Shown: positions 34,809 through 44,409, counted from the stretch's first letter. The stretch is 64,000 nucleotides of DNA from Streptomyces sp. CG4 (GCF_041080655.1 NZ_CP163525.1:7192001-7256000), one strand, 5' to 3'. Numbers and translations: made by a program. The notes: generated from the sequence alone by a model not told the origin.

Positions 34809-35757
34809 CCAGAAAGACGTCCTCCAGCGTGTGCCGCTCCACCGAGATCCGGTCCGGCATCACTCCGTGCTGGGCGCACCACGAGGTCACGGTGGCCAGC
34901 AGCTGCGGGTCGACCTTGCCGATGACCCGGTAGCTGCCCGGGGTCAGCTCGGCGGCCGTGCAGTCGGCCGGGAGCGCCTTGAGCAGGGAGCCCACGTCGA
35001 GGCCGGGGCGGCCGGTGAAGCGCAGGGTGTTCTCGGCGCCGCCCTTGCACAGCTCCTCGGGGGAGCCCTGGGCGATGACCCGGCCGCCGTCGATGATCGC
35101 GACGTCGTCGGCGAGTTGCTCGGCCTCTTCCATGTAGTGCGTGGTGAGGATGACCGAGACACCGTCGGCGCGCAGGTCCCTCACCAGATCCCAGGTGGCC
35201 CGGCGGGCCTGCGGGTCGAGCCCGGCGGTCGGCTCGTCCAGGAACACCAGCTCCGGGCGGCCGACGACGGCCATGGCGAGCGCGAGCCGCTGCTGCTGCC
35301 CGCCGGACAACCGCCGGTAGCCGGTCCGCCCGCAGCTGCCCAGCCCCAGCCGCTCCATCAGCGCGTCCACGTCCAGCGGATGCGCGTGCAGCTTGGCCAC
35401 ATGACGCAGCATCTCGTCCGCCCTGGCGCCGGAGTACACGCCTCCGGACTGGAGCATCACACCGATACGGGGCCGCAGCTCGGCGGACTGGCGCACCGGG
35501 TCGAGGCCCAGGACGCGCACCGCGCCGGCATCCGGCTTCCGGTACCCCTCGCAGGTCTCGACCGTGGTCGTCTTCCCCGCCCCGTTCGGACCGAGCACGG
35601 CGGTCACGCCCGCCTCGGCCACCAGGTCGAGGCCGTCCACCGCGGTCTTCGTGCCGTACCGCTTCACCAGGGCCTGGACCTCGACAACCGGGTGCGACGC
35701 GAAGCGTCCCGTTGAGGGGTGGTGGTCGGGAGACGGGCGGGCGGGCTCACTTCGCAT
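34780..35757 (-). CDS. ABC transporter ATP-binding protein (DrrA-like)
   Basis: A 325-residue ATPase of the multidrug/antibiotic exporter class. Walker A GPNGAGKTTTVETCEGY, Q-loop MLQSGGVY, signature LSGGQQQRLALAMAV and Walker B LVFLDEPTAGLD are intact. The C-terminal extension (about residues 245-325) is the regulatory part typical of DrrA/CcmA-like exporters. Its last ten residues, LELTGKELRS, are the seed of the downstream duplication. ATG 35757 follows the AAC(3) gene stop by 31 nt on the same strand. Confidence 0.92.
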   Translation of the reverse strand: MRSEPARPSPDHHPSTGRFASHPVVEVQALVKRYGTKTAVDGLDLVAEAGVTAVLGPNGAGKTTTVETCEGYRKPDAGAVRVLGLDPVRQSAELRPRIGVMLQSGGVYSGARADEMLRHVAKLHAHPLDVDALMERLGLGSCGRTGYRRLSGGQQQRLALAMAVVGRPELVFLDEPTAGLDPQARRATWDLVRDLRADGVSVILTTHYMEEAEQLADDVAIIDGGRVIAQGSPEELCKGGAENTLRFTGRPGLDVGSLLKALPADCTAAELTPGSYRVIGKVDPQLLATVTSWCAQHGVMPDRISVERHTLEDVFLELTGKELRS

Positions 35758-35788
35758 GGGTCCAGAGTCTAGGGAGAGCCCGTGCCGC

Positions 35789-36604
35789 TCAGGCGGGCGG
35801 GTGGGAGATCTCCTCCTCCCGAGGACGGTGCAGGGGCAGCCACCGTTCGGCGTAGGCCACCGCGTCCGCCACCGGGAACAGCCGTACGTCCGCCGCCCCC
35901 ACCGTGCCGCGCACGACGGTCCGGTCCCGCTCGAAGTCGTGGCCCAGTTCGCCGAAGCGGTCGGAGGTGATCGACACCTCGATGACGGTCTCCCAGCCGC
36001 CGCCGGGAGCGGGCCGGCCGACCGCCACGCGCGGCGCCGGTATCCGGTACTCGGCCAGGTGGAAGCTGGTGCAGGCGTCGTATCCCGCGCCCAGCAGCAG
36101 GACCCGGGCGCCCAGTTTCTCCAGCCGGGCCAGCGGGCTGTGCTCGCCCAGTCGGCAGTCGGGCGCGTGGCCGTCGGTGATCTCGCGCGCGTGCGGGCCG
36201 AGCGCCGCGAAGGAGGTCTGCGGGTGGGCGCTGCGCAGCGCGCCGGGCCAGGTCCGCACGGTCTCCGGGATCACGCCGACGCCTCGGGTGGGGGTGACGA
36301 GCGGGTCGTAGGGCGGCATGGTCGCCCGGATCCGGTCCCACCACTCCTCGGGTACCGGCGGTCTGGCCCACAGCGCCGGGTCGGACAGCTGGGCCGACTG
36401 GGCGGGGACGACGAGCGTGCCGGACGGGCCCAGGGCGTCGAGGAGACCCTGGACGACGGCGACCGCGCCTCCGTTCACCCAGCCGAGCGCGCTGAGCGAG
36501 GAGTGCGCGAGGAGGATCTCGCCGGACTTGACACCGAGCAGCCGCAGCTGGGTCGCGACGGTGTCCCGGGTGACAAGAGGGCCGGTCGGAGGGGGTGTGG
36601 GCAT
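35789..36604 (-). CDS. AAC(3)-family aminoglycoside N-acetyltransferase-like protein
   Basis: A 271-residue member of the antibiotic N-acetyltransferase fold. AHSSLSALGWVNGGAVAV (acetyl-CoA site), RSAHPQTSFAALGPHA and a C-terminal histidine-containing region match AAC(3) enzymes. Whether it acetylates aminoglycosides or another amine (some relatives are carried by producers, others are housekeeping or FrbF-like) cannot be told. It precedes the ABC exporter genes by 31 nt on the same strand and diverges from the suf operon. Confidence 0.82.
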   Translation of the reverse strand: MPTPPPTGPLVTRDTVATQLRLLGVKSGEILLAHSSLSALGWVNGGAVAVVQGLLDALGPSGTLVVPAQSAQLSDPALWARPPVPEEWWDRIRATMPPYDPLVTPTRGVGVIPETVRTWPGALRSAHPQTSFAALGPHAREITDGHAPDCRLGEHSPLARLEKLGARVLLLGAGYDACTSFHLAEYRIPAPRVAVGRPAPGGGWETVIEVSITSDRFGELGHDFERDRTVVRGTVGAADVRLFPVADAVAYAERWLPLHRPREEEISHPPA

Positions 36605-36702
36605 GGTTCGGGAGTCTTCCGGACGGGCCCGCGCGATGCCACCGAATTGCCTGTTCAGAGCCTCGGTGAATGATCGATCAAAGATCGTTTCCGCAGGTCA
36701 GA

Positions 36703-36716
36703 TTAGGTATGCCTAA
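36703..36716. promoter_or_regulatory. iron-box-like palindrome TTAGGTATGCCTAA
   Basis: TTAGG-TATG-CCTAA is perfectly palindromic in its arms and matches 12 of 14 bases of the TTAGGTTAGCCTAA half of the actinobacterial DtxR/IdeR (DmdR1) iron box. It lies 73 nt upstream of sufR. Binding by an iron repressor is inferred; it is shorter than the full 19-bp box. Confidence 0.4.
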
Positions 36717-36753
36717 GTGACGCAGGGCACCGCCCGATGATCCCGACGGCGCT

Positions 36754-36789
36754 TGTCAGGCCCTGAGGAATTACGCAACAATGGCGTTG
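36754..36789 (+). promoter_or_regulatory. sufR promoter with SufR operator CAAC-N6-GTTG
   Basis: CAAC (36776-36779) and GTTG (36786-36789) with a 6-nt spacer give the SufR-binding palindrome known from cyanobacteria and Streptomyces. It overlaps a -10-like AACAAT (36778-36783), and TTGTCA (36754-36759) lies 18 nt further up. The box reaches the first base of the GTG start, so SufR would occlude the start site and autorepress. Confidence 0.75.
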
Positions 36790-37523
36790 TGAAAAACGTC
36801 GGCGAGGCTCGGGAGACCCCCCTGGGGGCCCCGCAGGAGGAACTCGCGACCGGTGAGCGCTCCACGCGCAACCGCGTCGCGCGCTCCATCCTGGACCACG
36901 GCCCGTCGACCGTCGCCGAACTCGCCGGCCGGCTGGGACTGACCCAGGCGGCCGTCCGACGCCACCTGGACGCGCTGGTCGCCGACGACGTCGTGGAGGC
37001 GCGGGAGCAGCGGGTGTACGGAGCGCGGACGCGCGGCCGGCCCGCCAAGGTCTTCGCGCTCACCGACTGCGGCCGCGACGCCTTCGACCAGTCCTACGAC
37101 AAGCTCGCCGCGGACGCGCTCCGCTGGATCGCCGAGCAGGGCGGCGGCCCCGAGGCGGTCGCCGCCTTCGCCCGCGCCCGGATCGCCGCCCAGGCGAGCG
37201 CCTACCGCAAGGCGATCGAGGCGGTCACCCCGGACAAGCGCGCCGAAGCACTGGCCAAGGCCTTGAGTCTCGACGGGTACGCTGCTACGGCGCGCAGCGC
37301 ACCGGTCGGCGAGCAGCTGTGCCAGCACCACTGCCCGGTCGCCCATGTCGCGGAGCAGTTCCCGCAGCTGTGCGAGGCGGAGACGGAGATCTTCGCCGAG
37401 CTGCTGGGCACCCACGTCCAGCGACTGGCGACCATCGCGCACGGCGACGGCGTCTGCACGACGTTCATCCCCAAGACATCCACTGACGCACCTGCAAGCA
37501 CGGCCGGGAGGAACCCCGCATGA
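36789..37523 (+). CDS. sufR: SufR iron-sulfur cluster-sensing repressor
   Basis: A 244-residue winged-helix regulator that carries a [4Fe-4S] cluster and represses the suf operon when clusters are plentiful. The N-terminal HTH (STVAELAGRLGLTQAAVRRH) precedes a GRPAKVFALT wing. The C-terminal cluster motif is LCQHHCP with a further cysteine (C178, C182, C195). GTG 36789 has no Shine-Dalgarno but sits at the expected transcription start of the promoter, so the mRNA may be leaderless. Its stop overlaps the sufB start (ATGA). Confidence 0.93.
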   Translation: MKNVGEARETPLGAPQEELATGERSTRNRVARSILDHGPSTVAELAGRLGLTQAAVRRHLDALVADDVVEAREQRVYGARTRGRPAKVFALTDCGRDAFDQSYDKLAADALRWIAEQGGGPEAVAAFARARIAAQASAYRKAIEAVTPDKRAEALAKALSLDGYAATARSAPVGEQLCQHHCPVAHVAEQFPQLCEAETEIFAELLGTHVQRLATIAHGDGVCTTFIPKTSTDAPASTAGRNPA

Positions 37524-38941
37524 CTCTCCCCACGGAGACTGCCCACCCTGAGCTCGAGGGCCTGGGCAAGTACGAATACGGCTGGGCCGACTCCGACGTG
37601 GCCGGTGCCTCTGCCAGGCGTGGCCTGAACGAGGACGTCGTCCGCGACATCTCGGACAAGAAGTCCGAGCCGGAGTGGATGACCAAGCTGCGCCTGAAGG
37701 GTCTGAAGCTCTTCGAGAAGAAGCCCATGCCGAACTGGGGCTCGGACCTCTCGGGCATCGACTTCGACAACATCAAGTACTTCGTGCGCTCCACGGAGAA
37801 GCAGGCGGAGTCCTGGGAGGACCTGCCCGAGGACATCAAGAACACCTACGACAAGCTGGGCATCCCCGAGGCCGAGAAGCAGCGCCTCGTCGCCGGTGTC
37901 GCCGCCCAGTACGAGTCGGAGGTCGTCTACCACCAGATCCGCGAGGACCTGGAGGAGCAGGGCGTCATCTTCCTGGACACCGACACCGCGCTGAAGGAGC
38001 ACCCGGAGCTCTTCAAGGAGTACTTCGGGACCGTCATCCCCGCCGGTGACAACAAGTTCGCGGCCCTGAACACCGCCGTGTGGTCCGGCGGCTCCTTCAT
38101 CTACGTGCCGAAGGGCGTGCACGTCGAGATCCCGCTCCAGGCCTACTTCCGCATCAACACGGAGAACATGGGCCAGTTCGAGCGGACCCTGATCATCGTC
38201 GACGAAGGTGCCTACGTGCACTACGTCGAGGGCTGTACGGCCCCGATCTACAAGTCGGACTCGCTGCACTCCGCGGTCGTCGAGATCATCGTCAAGAAGA
38301 ACGCCCGCTGCCGCTACACGACCATCCAGAACTGGTCGAACAACGTCTACAACCTGGTCACCAAGCGCGCCGTGGCCTACGAGGGCGCGACCATGGAGTG
38401 GATCGACGGCAACATCGGCTCCAAGGTGACGATGAAGTACCCGGCCGTCTACCTGATGGGCGAGCACGCCAAGGGCGAGACCCTCTCCATCGCCTTCGCG
38501 GGCGAGGGCCAGCACCAGGACGCCGGCTCCAAGATGGTCCACATGGCGCCGAACACGTCGTCCAACATCGTCTCCAAGTCCGTGGCGCGCGGTGGCGGCC
38601 GTACGTCCTACCGCGGTCTGGTCGAGATCGGCGAGGGCGCGGCCGGATCCAAGTCGAACGTGCTGTGCGACGCGCTGCTCGTCGACACCATCTCCCGCTC
38701 CGACACGTACCCGTACGTGGACGTCCGCGAGGACGACGTGTCCATGGGCCACGAGGCGACCGTCTCCAAGGTCTCCGAGGACCAGCTCTTCTACCTGATG
38801 AGCCGCGGTCTGAGCGAGTTCGAGGCGATGGCGATGATCGTGCGCGGCTTCGTCGAGCCGATCGCCAAGGAACTGCCCATGGAGTACGCCCTCGAACTCA
38901 ACCGGCTGATCGAGCTCCAGATGGAAGGCGCGGTCGGCTAA
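37520..38941 (+). CDS. sufB: SufB, Fe-S cluster scaffold subunit
   Basis: The core subunit of the SufBC2D complex, on which Fe-S clusters are built. It has 473 residues. The conserved C-terminal beta-helix core (GEGAAGSKSNVLCDALLVD, with the cluster-related cysteine, then SDTYPYVDVREDDVSMGHEA) is present. No intein interrupts it, unlike in mycobacteria. GGGAGGA precedes ATG 37520, inside the end of sufR. Confidence 0.97.
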   Translation: MTLPTETAHPELEGLGKYEYGWADSDVAGASARRGLNEDVVRDISDKKSEPEWMTKLRLKGLKLFEKKPMPNWGSDLSGIDFDNIKYFVRSTEKQAESWEDLPEDIKNTYDKLGIPEAEKQRLVAGVAAQYESEVVYHQIREDLEEQGVIFLDTDTALKEHPELFKEYFGTVIPAGDNKFAALNTAVWSGGSFIYVPKGVHVEIPLQAYFRINTENMGQFERTLIIVDEGAYVHYVEGCTAPIYKSDSLHSAVVEIIVKKNARCRYTTIQNWSNNVYNLVTKRAVAYEGATMEWIDGNIGSKVTMKYPAVYLMGEHAKGETLSIAFAGEGQHQDAGSKMVHMAPNTSSNIVSKSVARGGGRTSYRGLVEIGEGAAGSKSNVLCDALLVDTISRSDTYPYVDVREDDVSMGHEATVSKVSEDQLFYLMSRGLSEFEAMAMIVRGFVEPIAKELPMEYALELNRLIELQMEGAVG

Positions 38942-38998
38942 GTCCCTGCCGCCCTTCCCATCAAGCCCTTACGTAAGAAAGCGAGCAGACCGACAGCC

Positions 38999-40183
38999 AT
39001 GGCTGAGGCTCAGAACATCCCGGTGGGCTCCACCACCGCCGGCCAGATCGCGGTGGCCGCCGAGTCGACCGTCGCCACGCGCATGAGCGCGCCCCCGTCC
39101 TTCGACGTCGCGGACTTCCCGGTTCCGCACGGCCGCGAGGAGGAGTGGCGGTTCACCCCGCTGGAGCGGCTGCGCGGGCTGCACGACGGCACCGCCGAGG
39201 CGAACGGCGACGGCCTGAAGGTCGACGTCCAGGCTCCCGAGGGTGTCACCGTCGAGACCGTCGGCCGCGACGACGCCCGTATCGGCAGGGCGGGCACCCC
39301 GGTGGACCGCGTCGCCGCCCAGGCCTACTCCGCCTTCGAGAAGGCCTCGGTCGTGACCGTCGCCAAGGAGACCGTCCTCACCGAGCCGATCCGCATCGCG
39401 GTGCACGGCGAGGGCGGCACTGCCTTCGGCCACCAGGTCATCGAGCTGGGCGCGTTCGCCGAGGCGGTCGTGGTCATCGACCACACCGGTGACGCGGTCC
39501 TCGCCGCCAACGTCGACTACGTCCTCGGCGACGGCGCCAAGCTGACCGTCGTCTCCGTCCAGGACTGGGACGACAAGGCCGTGCACGTGGCCCAGCACAA
39601 CGCCCTGATCGGCCGGGACGCCTCCTTCAAGTCGGTCGTCGTCACCTTCGGCGGTGACGTGGTACGGCTGCACCCGCGCGTGACGTACGCCGGCACCGGC
39701 GGCGAGGCCGAGCTGTTCGGGCTGTACTTCACCGACGCCGGGCAGCACCAGGAGCACCGCCTCCTGGTCACCCACAACACCCCGCACTGCAAGTCGAACG
39801 TCGTCTACAAGGGCGCGCTCCAGGGCGACGACGCGCACGCGGTCTGGATCGGCGACGTGCTCATCGAGGCCAAGGCCGAGGGCACGGACACCTACGAGAT
39901 GAACCGCAACCTGGTCCTCACGGACGGCGCGCGCGTCGACTCGGTGCCGAACCTGGAGATCGAGACCGGCGAGATCGTCGGCGCCGGCCACGCCTCCGCC
40001 ACCGGCCGCTTCGACGACGAGCAGCTCTTCTATCTGATGGCCCGCGGCATCCCGGAGCACGAGGCCCGCCGCCTGGTGGTCCGCGGCTTCTTCGCCGAGC
40101 TGGTCCAGCAGATCGGTGTCGCCGACATCGAGGAGCGCCTGCTCGCCAAGATCGAGGAGGAGCTGGAGGCGTCCGTCGCATGA
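38999..40183 (+). CDS. sufD: SufD, Fe-S assembly scaffold subunit
   Basis: A 394-residue paralogue of SufB and structural partner in SufBC2D, thought to help iron entry. The beta-helix core ends with KAEGTDTYEMNRNLVLTDGA, IVGAGHASATGRFDDEQLFY and a C-terminal helical region AKIEEELEASVA. The Shine-Dalgarno is weak. There is a 57-nt gap after sufB. The stop overlaps the Rieske gene start. Confidence 0.95.
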   Translation: MAEAQNIPVGSTTAGQIAVAAESTVATRMSAPPSFDVADFPVPHGREEEWRFTPLERLRGLHDGTAEANGDGLKVDVQAPEGVTVETVGRDDARIGRAGTPVDRVAAQAYSAFEKASVVTVAKETVLTEPIRIAVHGEGGTAFGHQVIELGAFAEAVVVIDHTGDAVLAANVDYVLGDGAKLTVVSVQDWDDKAVHVAQHNALIGRDASFKSVVVTFGGDVVRLHPRVTYAGTGGEAELFGLYFTDAGQHQEHRLLVTHNTPHCKSNVVYKGALQGDDAHAVWIGDVLIEAKAEGTDTYEMNRNLVLTDGARVDSVPNLEIETGEIVGAGHASATGRFDDEQLFYLMARGIPEHEARRLVVRGFFAELVQQIGVADIEERLLAKIEEELEASVA

Positions 40184-40500
40184 CGACCTTCGTACGCGCC
40201 TGTGGGCTGAGCGAGCTGGAGGAGGACACCCCGAAGCGGGTGGAACTCGACGGCACGCCGGTCTCGGTCGTGAAGACCGAGGGCGAGGTGTTCGCGATCT
40301 ACGACATCTGCTCCCACGCGAACGTCTCCCTCTCCGAGGGAGAGGTGGAGGACTGCCAGATCGAGTGCTGGCTGCACGGCTCGTCCTTCGACCTCCGCAC
40401 CGGCAAGCCGTCCGGCCTCCCGGCCACGCGCCCCGTCCCCGTATACCCCGTAAAGATCGAAGGGGACGACGTGCTCGTCTCCCTCACCCAGGAGTCCTGA
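40180..40500 (+). CDS. Rieske-type [2Fe-2S] ferredoxin of the suf operon
   Basis: A 106-residue soluble Rieske protein (non-heme dioxygenase ferredoxin type). The two ligand boxes are C-S-H (CSHANVSLSEGE) and C-x2-H (CWLHGSSFDL). It is inserted between sufD and sufC with ATGA coupling, a layout typical of actinobacteria. Its place suggests electron supply for cluster assembly, but this is inferred. Confidence 0.92.
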   Translation: MTTFVRACGLSELEEDTPKRVELDGTPVSVVKTEGEVFAIYDICSHANVSLSEGEVEDCQIECWLHGSSFDLRTGKPSGLPATRPVPVYPVKIEGDDVLVSLTQES

Positions 40501-40507
40501 GGCACCC

Positions 40508-41268
<761 letters not shown>

Positions 41269-41272
<4 letters not shown>

Positions 41273-42525
41273 CACAGCTGCCGGGCCTCCTCGACACCGA
41301 GGCGATCCGTAAGGACTTCCCCGTACTGGACCGGCTGGTCCACGACGGCAAGAAGCTCGTGTATCTGGACAACGCGGCGACCTCGCAGAAGCCGCGCCAG
41401 GTGCTGGACGCCCTGAGCGAGTACTACGAGCGCTACAACGCCAATGTCCACCGCGGCGTGCATGTGCTCGCCGAGGAGGCCACGGCGCTGTACGAGGGCG
41501 CGCGCGACAAGGTCGCCGAGTTCATCAACGCGCCGAGCCGCGACGAGGTGATCTTCACCAAGAACGCCTCCGAGTCGCTGAACCTCGTGGCGAACATGCT
41601 GGGCTGGGCCGAGGAGCCCTACCGCGTGGACCACGAGACCGAGATCGTCATCACGGAGATGGAGCACCACTCCAACATCGTGCCGTGGCAGCTGCTCGCG
41701 CAGCGCACGGGCGCGAAGCTGAAGTGGTTCGGCCTGACCGACGACGGCCGCCTCGACCTGTCCAACATCAACGAGATCATCACCGAGAAGACGAAGATCG
41801 TCTCCTTCGTGCTGGTGTCGAACATCCTGGGCACGGTCAACCCGGTCGAGACGATAATCCGCCGCGCCCAGGAAGTCGGCGCCCTCGTCTGCATCGACGC
41901 CTCCCAGGCCGCCCCGCACATGCCGCTGGACGTGCAGGCCCTGCAGGCCGACTTCGTGGCCTTCACCGGCCACAAGATGTGCGGCCCGACCGGCATCGGC
42001 GTCCTCTGGGGTCGCCAGGAGCTGCTGGAGGACCTTCCCCCCTTCCTGGGCGGCGGCGAGATGATCGAGACGGTCTCGATGCACTCGTCCACGTATGCCC
42101 CGGCGCCGCACAAGTTCGAGGCGGGCACCCCGCCGATCGCGCAGGCCGTCGGCCTGGGCGCGGCGATCGACTACCTGAACTCGATCGGCATGGAGAAGAT
42201 CCTCGCCCACGAGCACGCACTCACCGAGTACGCGGTGCGGCGCCTGGCCGAGGACCCGGACCTGAGGATCATCGGCCCGACCACGGCCGAGGACCGGGGC
42301 GCGGCAATCTCCTTCACGCTGGGCGACATCCACCCGCACGACGTGGGCCAGGTCCTCGACGAACAGGGCATCGCGGTCCGCGTCGGCCACCACTGCGCCC
42401 GGCCCGTCTGCCTCCGCTACGGAATTCCTGCGACCACGCGAGCGTCGTTCTATCTGTACTCCACGCCGGCCGAGATCGACGCACTGGTCGACGGCCTGGA
42501 GCACGTACGGAACTTCTTCGGCTGA
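41269..42525 (+). CDS. sufS: SufS cysteine desulfurase
   Basis: A class II PLP-dependent desulfurase that supplies sulfur from cysteine. It has 418 residues. The PLP lysine is K236 in FTGHKMCGPTGIG. The persulfide cysteine is C376 in GHHCARPVCLRYG. It is followed 16 nt later by sufU, its sulfur-accepting partner. Confidence 0.97.
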
Positions 42526-42541
42526 GGGGCGTGCTGAAACG

Positions 42542-43009
42542 GTGAAGCTGGATTCGATGTACCAGGAAGTCATCCTGGACCACTACAAGAACCCGCACGG
42601 GCGTGGTCTTCGGGATGGCGACGCCGAGGTGCACCACGTGAACCCGACCTGTGGCGACGAGATCACCCTCCGTGTGAAGTACGACGGCACGAAGATCGCG
42701 GACGTCTCGTACGAGGGCCAGGGCTGCTCGATCAGCCAGGCATCCGCCTCTGTCCTCAACGAACTCCTGGTCGGCAAGGACCTGACCGACGCGCAGAAGA
42801 TCCAGGAGACCTTCCTGGAGCTGATGCAGTCCAAGGGCAGGATCGAGCCGGACGACGCGATGGAGGACATCCTGGAGGACGCGGTCGCGTTCGCCGGTGT
42901 CTCCAAGTACCCCGCGCGGGTCAAGTGCGCCCTCCTGAGCTGGATGGCGTGGAAGGACGCGACGGCCCAGGCGCTGGGTGGCGCCGACGCCGAAAGGAAG
43001 ACGGCATGA
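42542..43009 (+). CDS. sufU: SufU, zinc-dependent sulfurtransferase partner of SufS
   Basis: A 155-residue NifU/IscU-like protein of the SufU group. The three conserved cysteines are in NPTCGDEITL, GQGCSISQAS and RVKCALLSW. The region between the second and third cysteines carries the SufU insertion. The GTG start overlaps no other gene. Its stop overlaps the next start (ATGA). Confidence 0.95.
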   Translation: MKLDSMYQEVILDHYKNPHGRGLRDGDAEVHHVNPTCGDEITLRVKYDGTKIADVSYEGQGCSISQASASVLNELLVGKDLTDAQKIQETFLELMQSKGRIEPDDAMEDILEDAVAFAGVSKYPARVKCALLSWMAWKDATAQALGGADAERKTA

Positions 43010-43338
43010 GCGAGACCGCTGAGATGAAGCCGGCCTCGGAGGAGGAACTCCGCGAGGCGCTGTACGACGTCGTCGACCCCGAGCTGGGCATCGACGTCGT
43101 CAACCTCGGCCTGATCTACGGCATCCACATCGACGACGCGAACATCGCGACGATCGACATGACCCTGACCTCGGCGGCCTGCCCGCTGACCGACGTCATC
43201 GAGGACCAGGCCAAGTCCGCCACGGACGGCCTCGTCAACGAACTGCGCATCAACTGGGTCTGGATGCCCCCGTGGGGCCCCGACAAGATCACGGACGACG
43301 GCCGCGAGCAGCTGCGGGCGCTCGGCTTCAACGTCTGA
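43006..43338 (+). CDS. sufT: SufT-like MIP18/DUF59 family Fe-S maturation protein
   Basis: A 110-residue MIP18-family (PaaD-like) protein with ALYDVVDPELGIDVVNLGLI and the conserved cysteine in TSAACPLTDVIEDQ. In Gram-positives this last suf gene is thought to help cluster delivery. ATG 43006 overlaps the sufU stop. A strong terminator follows 50 nt later, ending the operon. Confidence 0.92.
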   Translation: MSETAEMKPASEEELREALYDVVDPELGIDVVNLGLIYGIHIDDANIATIDMTLTSAACPLTDVIEDQAKSATDGLVNELRINWVWMPPWGPDKITDDGREQLRALGFNV

Positions 43339-43386
43339 TCACCCCTCGACGTCCGATCGCGGCGGCCACGCCGCCGGCAACTGTGG

Positions 43387-43420
43387 GAAACGGCCGTACC
43401 GTTCGCGGTACGGCCGTTTC
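43387..43420. terminator. suf operon terminator
   Basis: A perfect 15-bp stem (43387-43401 and 43406-43420) with a TTCG loop lies 49 nt after the last suf gene. Confidence 0.9.
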
Positions 43421-43475
43421 GCGCATCCCGTCGTCCACGCCCCCACCCGGCACCCTGAACCGTGGAGTTCGGCGT

Positions 43476-43493
43476 TGTGTACGCTCGTACACA
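43476..43493. promoter_or_regulatory. operator TGTGTAC-GCTC-GTACACA over the SMR start codon
   Basis: A perfect 7-bp inverted repeat with a 4-nt spacer; its last base is the A of the efflux gene ATG. It is the natural candidate site for the TetR regulator encoded by the second gene. Confidence 0.65.
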
Positions 43494-43816
43494 TGGGATA
43501 CCTCTTGCTCGCCGGCGCCATAGCCGCCGAGGTCGCCGCGACGACGGCGATGAAGTACAGCGCGGGCTTCACCCGGCTCGGGCCCTCGCTGGTGACGACC
43601 CTGGGCTACGTCGTCTCCTTCGCGCTGCTCGCCCAGACCCTGAAGACCGTGCAGATCGGCACCGCGTACGCGATCTGGTCCGGGGTGGGCACGGCCACCA
43701 TCGCCGTGCTCGGGCTGCTGCTGTTCGGGGAGGGGCTGAGCGTCCCCAAGCTCGCCGGGATCCTGCTGATCATCGGGGGAGTCGTGGTGCTGAACCTGGG
43801 CGGGGCGAGCCACTGA
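43493..43816 (+). CDS. small multidrug resistance (SMR) efflux protein
   Basis: A 107-residue, four-helix EmrE/QacE-family proton antiporter. The membrane-embedded glutamate is E13 in AGAIAAEVAATTAMKYS. IGTAYAIWSGVGT and the loop between helices 3 and 4 match the family. No Shine-Dalgarno is clear; the operator palindrome occupies the leader. It could export quaternary cations, or guanidinium as in the Gdx subgroup. No guanidine riboswitch is visible upstream. The TetR gene overlaps its stop (TGATG). Confidence 0.9.
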   Translation: MGYLLLAGAIAAEVAATTAMKYSAGFTRLGPSLVTTLGYVVSFALLAQTLKTVQIGTAYAIWSGVGTATIAVLGLLLFGEGLSVPKLAGILLIIGGVVVLNLGGASH

Positions 43817-44349
43817 TGGTCCGGCGCCACGACCCCGAGCGGCGGCAGCGGATCATCGACGCCGCGATCCGCGTGGTCGGCCGCGACGGCATCGCCGGGC
43901 TGAGCCACCGCTCCGTCGCCGCCGAGGCGGACGTACCGCTCGGCTCCACGACGTACCACTTCGCCACCCTCGAAGAGCTGATGGTGGCCGCGCTGCGGCA
44001 GGCGAACGAGGGCTTCGGCCGGGTGCTCGCCGAGCGGCTGCCGGAAGGCGGGCAGGGCGACCTCGCCGCGGAGCTGGCCGCCGTGCTCGGCGAGTGGCTG
44101 GGCGGCGAGCGCACCGGGGTGGAGCTGGAGTACGAGCTGTATCTGGCCGCGCTGCGCCGCCCCGCGCTGCGTCCCGTCGCCGCCGAGTGGACCGAGGACG
44201 CGGCCGCGCTGCTGGCCCGGCGCACGGACCCGGTCACGGCCCGGGCGCTGCTCGCGCTCATGGACGGCATCTGCCTCCAGGTGCTGCTGACGGGCGGTTC
44301 CTACGACGAGGAGTACGCGCGCACCGCGCTCGCCCGTCTGATCCCCTGA
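43816..44349 (+). CDS. TetR family regulator paired with SMR pump
   Basis: A 177-residue repressor. The N-terminal HTH is IIDAAIRVVGRDGIAGLSHR, then SVAAEADVPLGSTTYHFATL. The C-terminal ligand domain is shorter than usual. ATG 43816 shares a base with the SMR stop, so the two genes are co-expressed and most likely autoregulated through the palindrome at 43476. Confidence 0.9.
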   Translation: MVRRHDPERRQRIIDAAIRVVGRDGIAGLSHRSVAAEADVPLGSTTYHFATLEELMVAALRQANEGFGRVLAERLPEGGQGDLAAELAAVLGEWLGGERTGVELEYELYLAALRRPALRPVAAEWTEDAAALLARRTDPVTARALLALMDGICLQVLLTGGSYDEEYARTALARLIP

Positions 44350-44409
44350 AGCCGCGCCCGGCACGTGAGACGCCCCGGCACCGGTTCGCCTCCGCCACCC
44401 GGCTCACGT

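Noticed and set aside
34688..35050. 120-codon minus frame joining an out-of-frame part of the ATPase to mini-ORF 1
   Set aside because: Most of it is the ATPase gene in the wrong frame; only the last 31 codons after ATG 34783 are plausible.
43421..43475. Guanidine riboswitch before the SMR gene
   Set aside because: No conserved riboswitch core is seen and the leader is occupied by the TetR-type palindrome.
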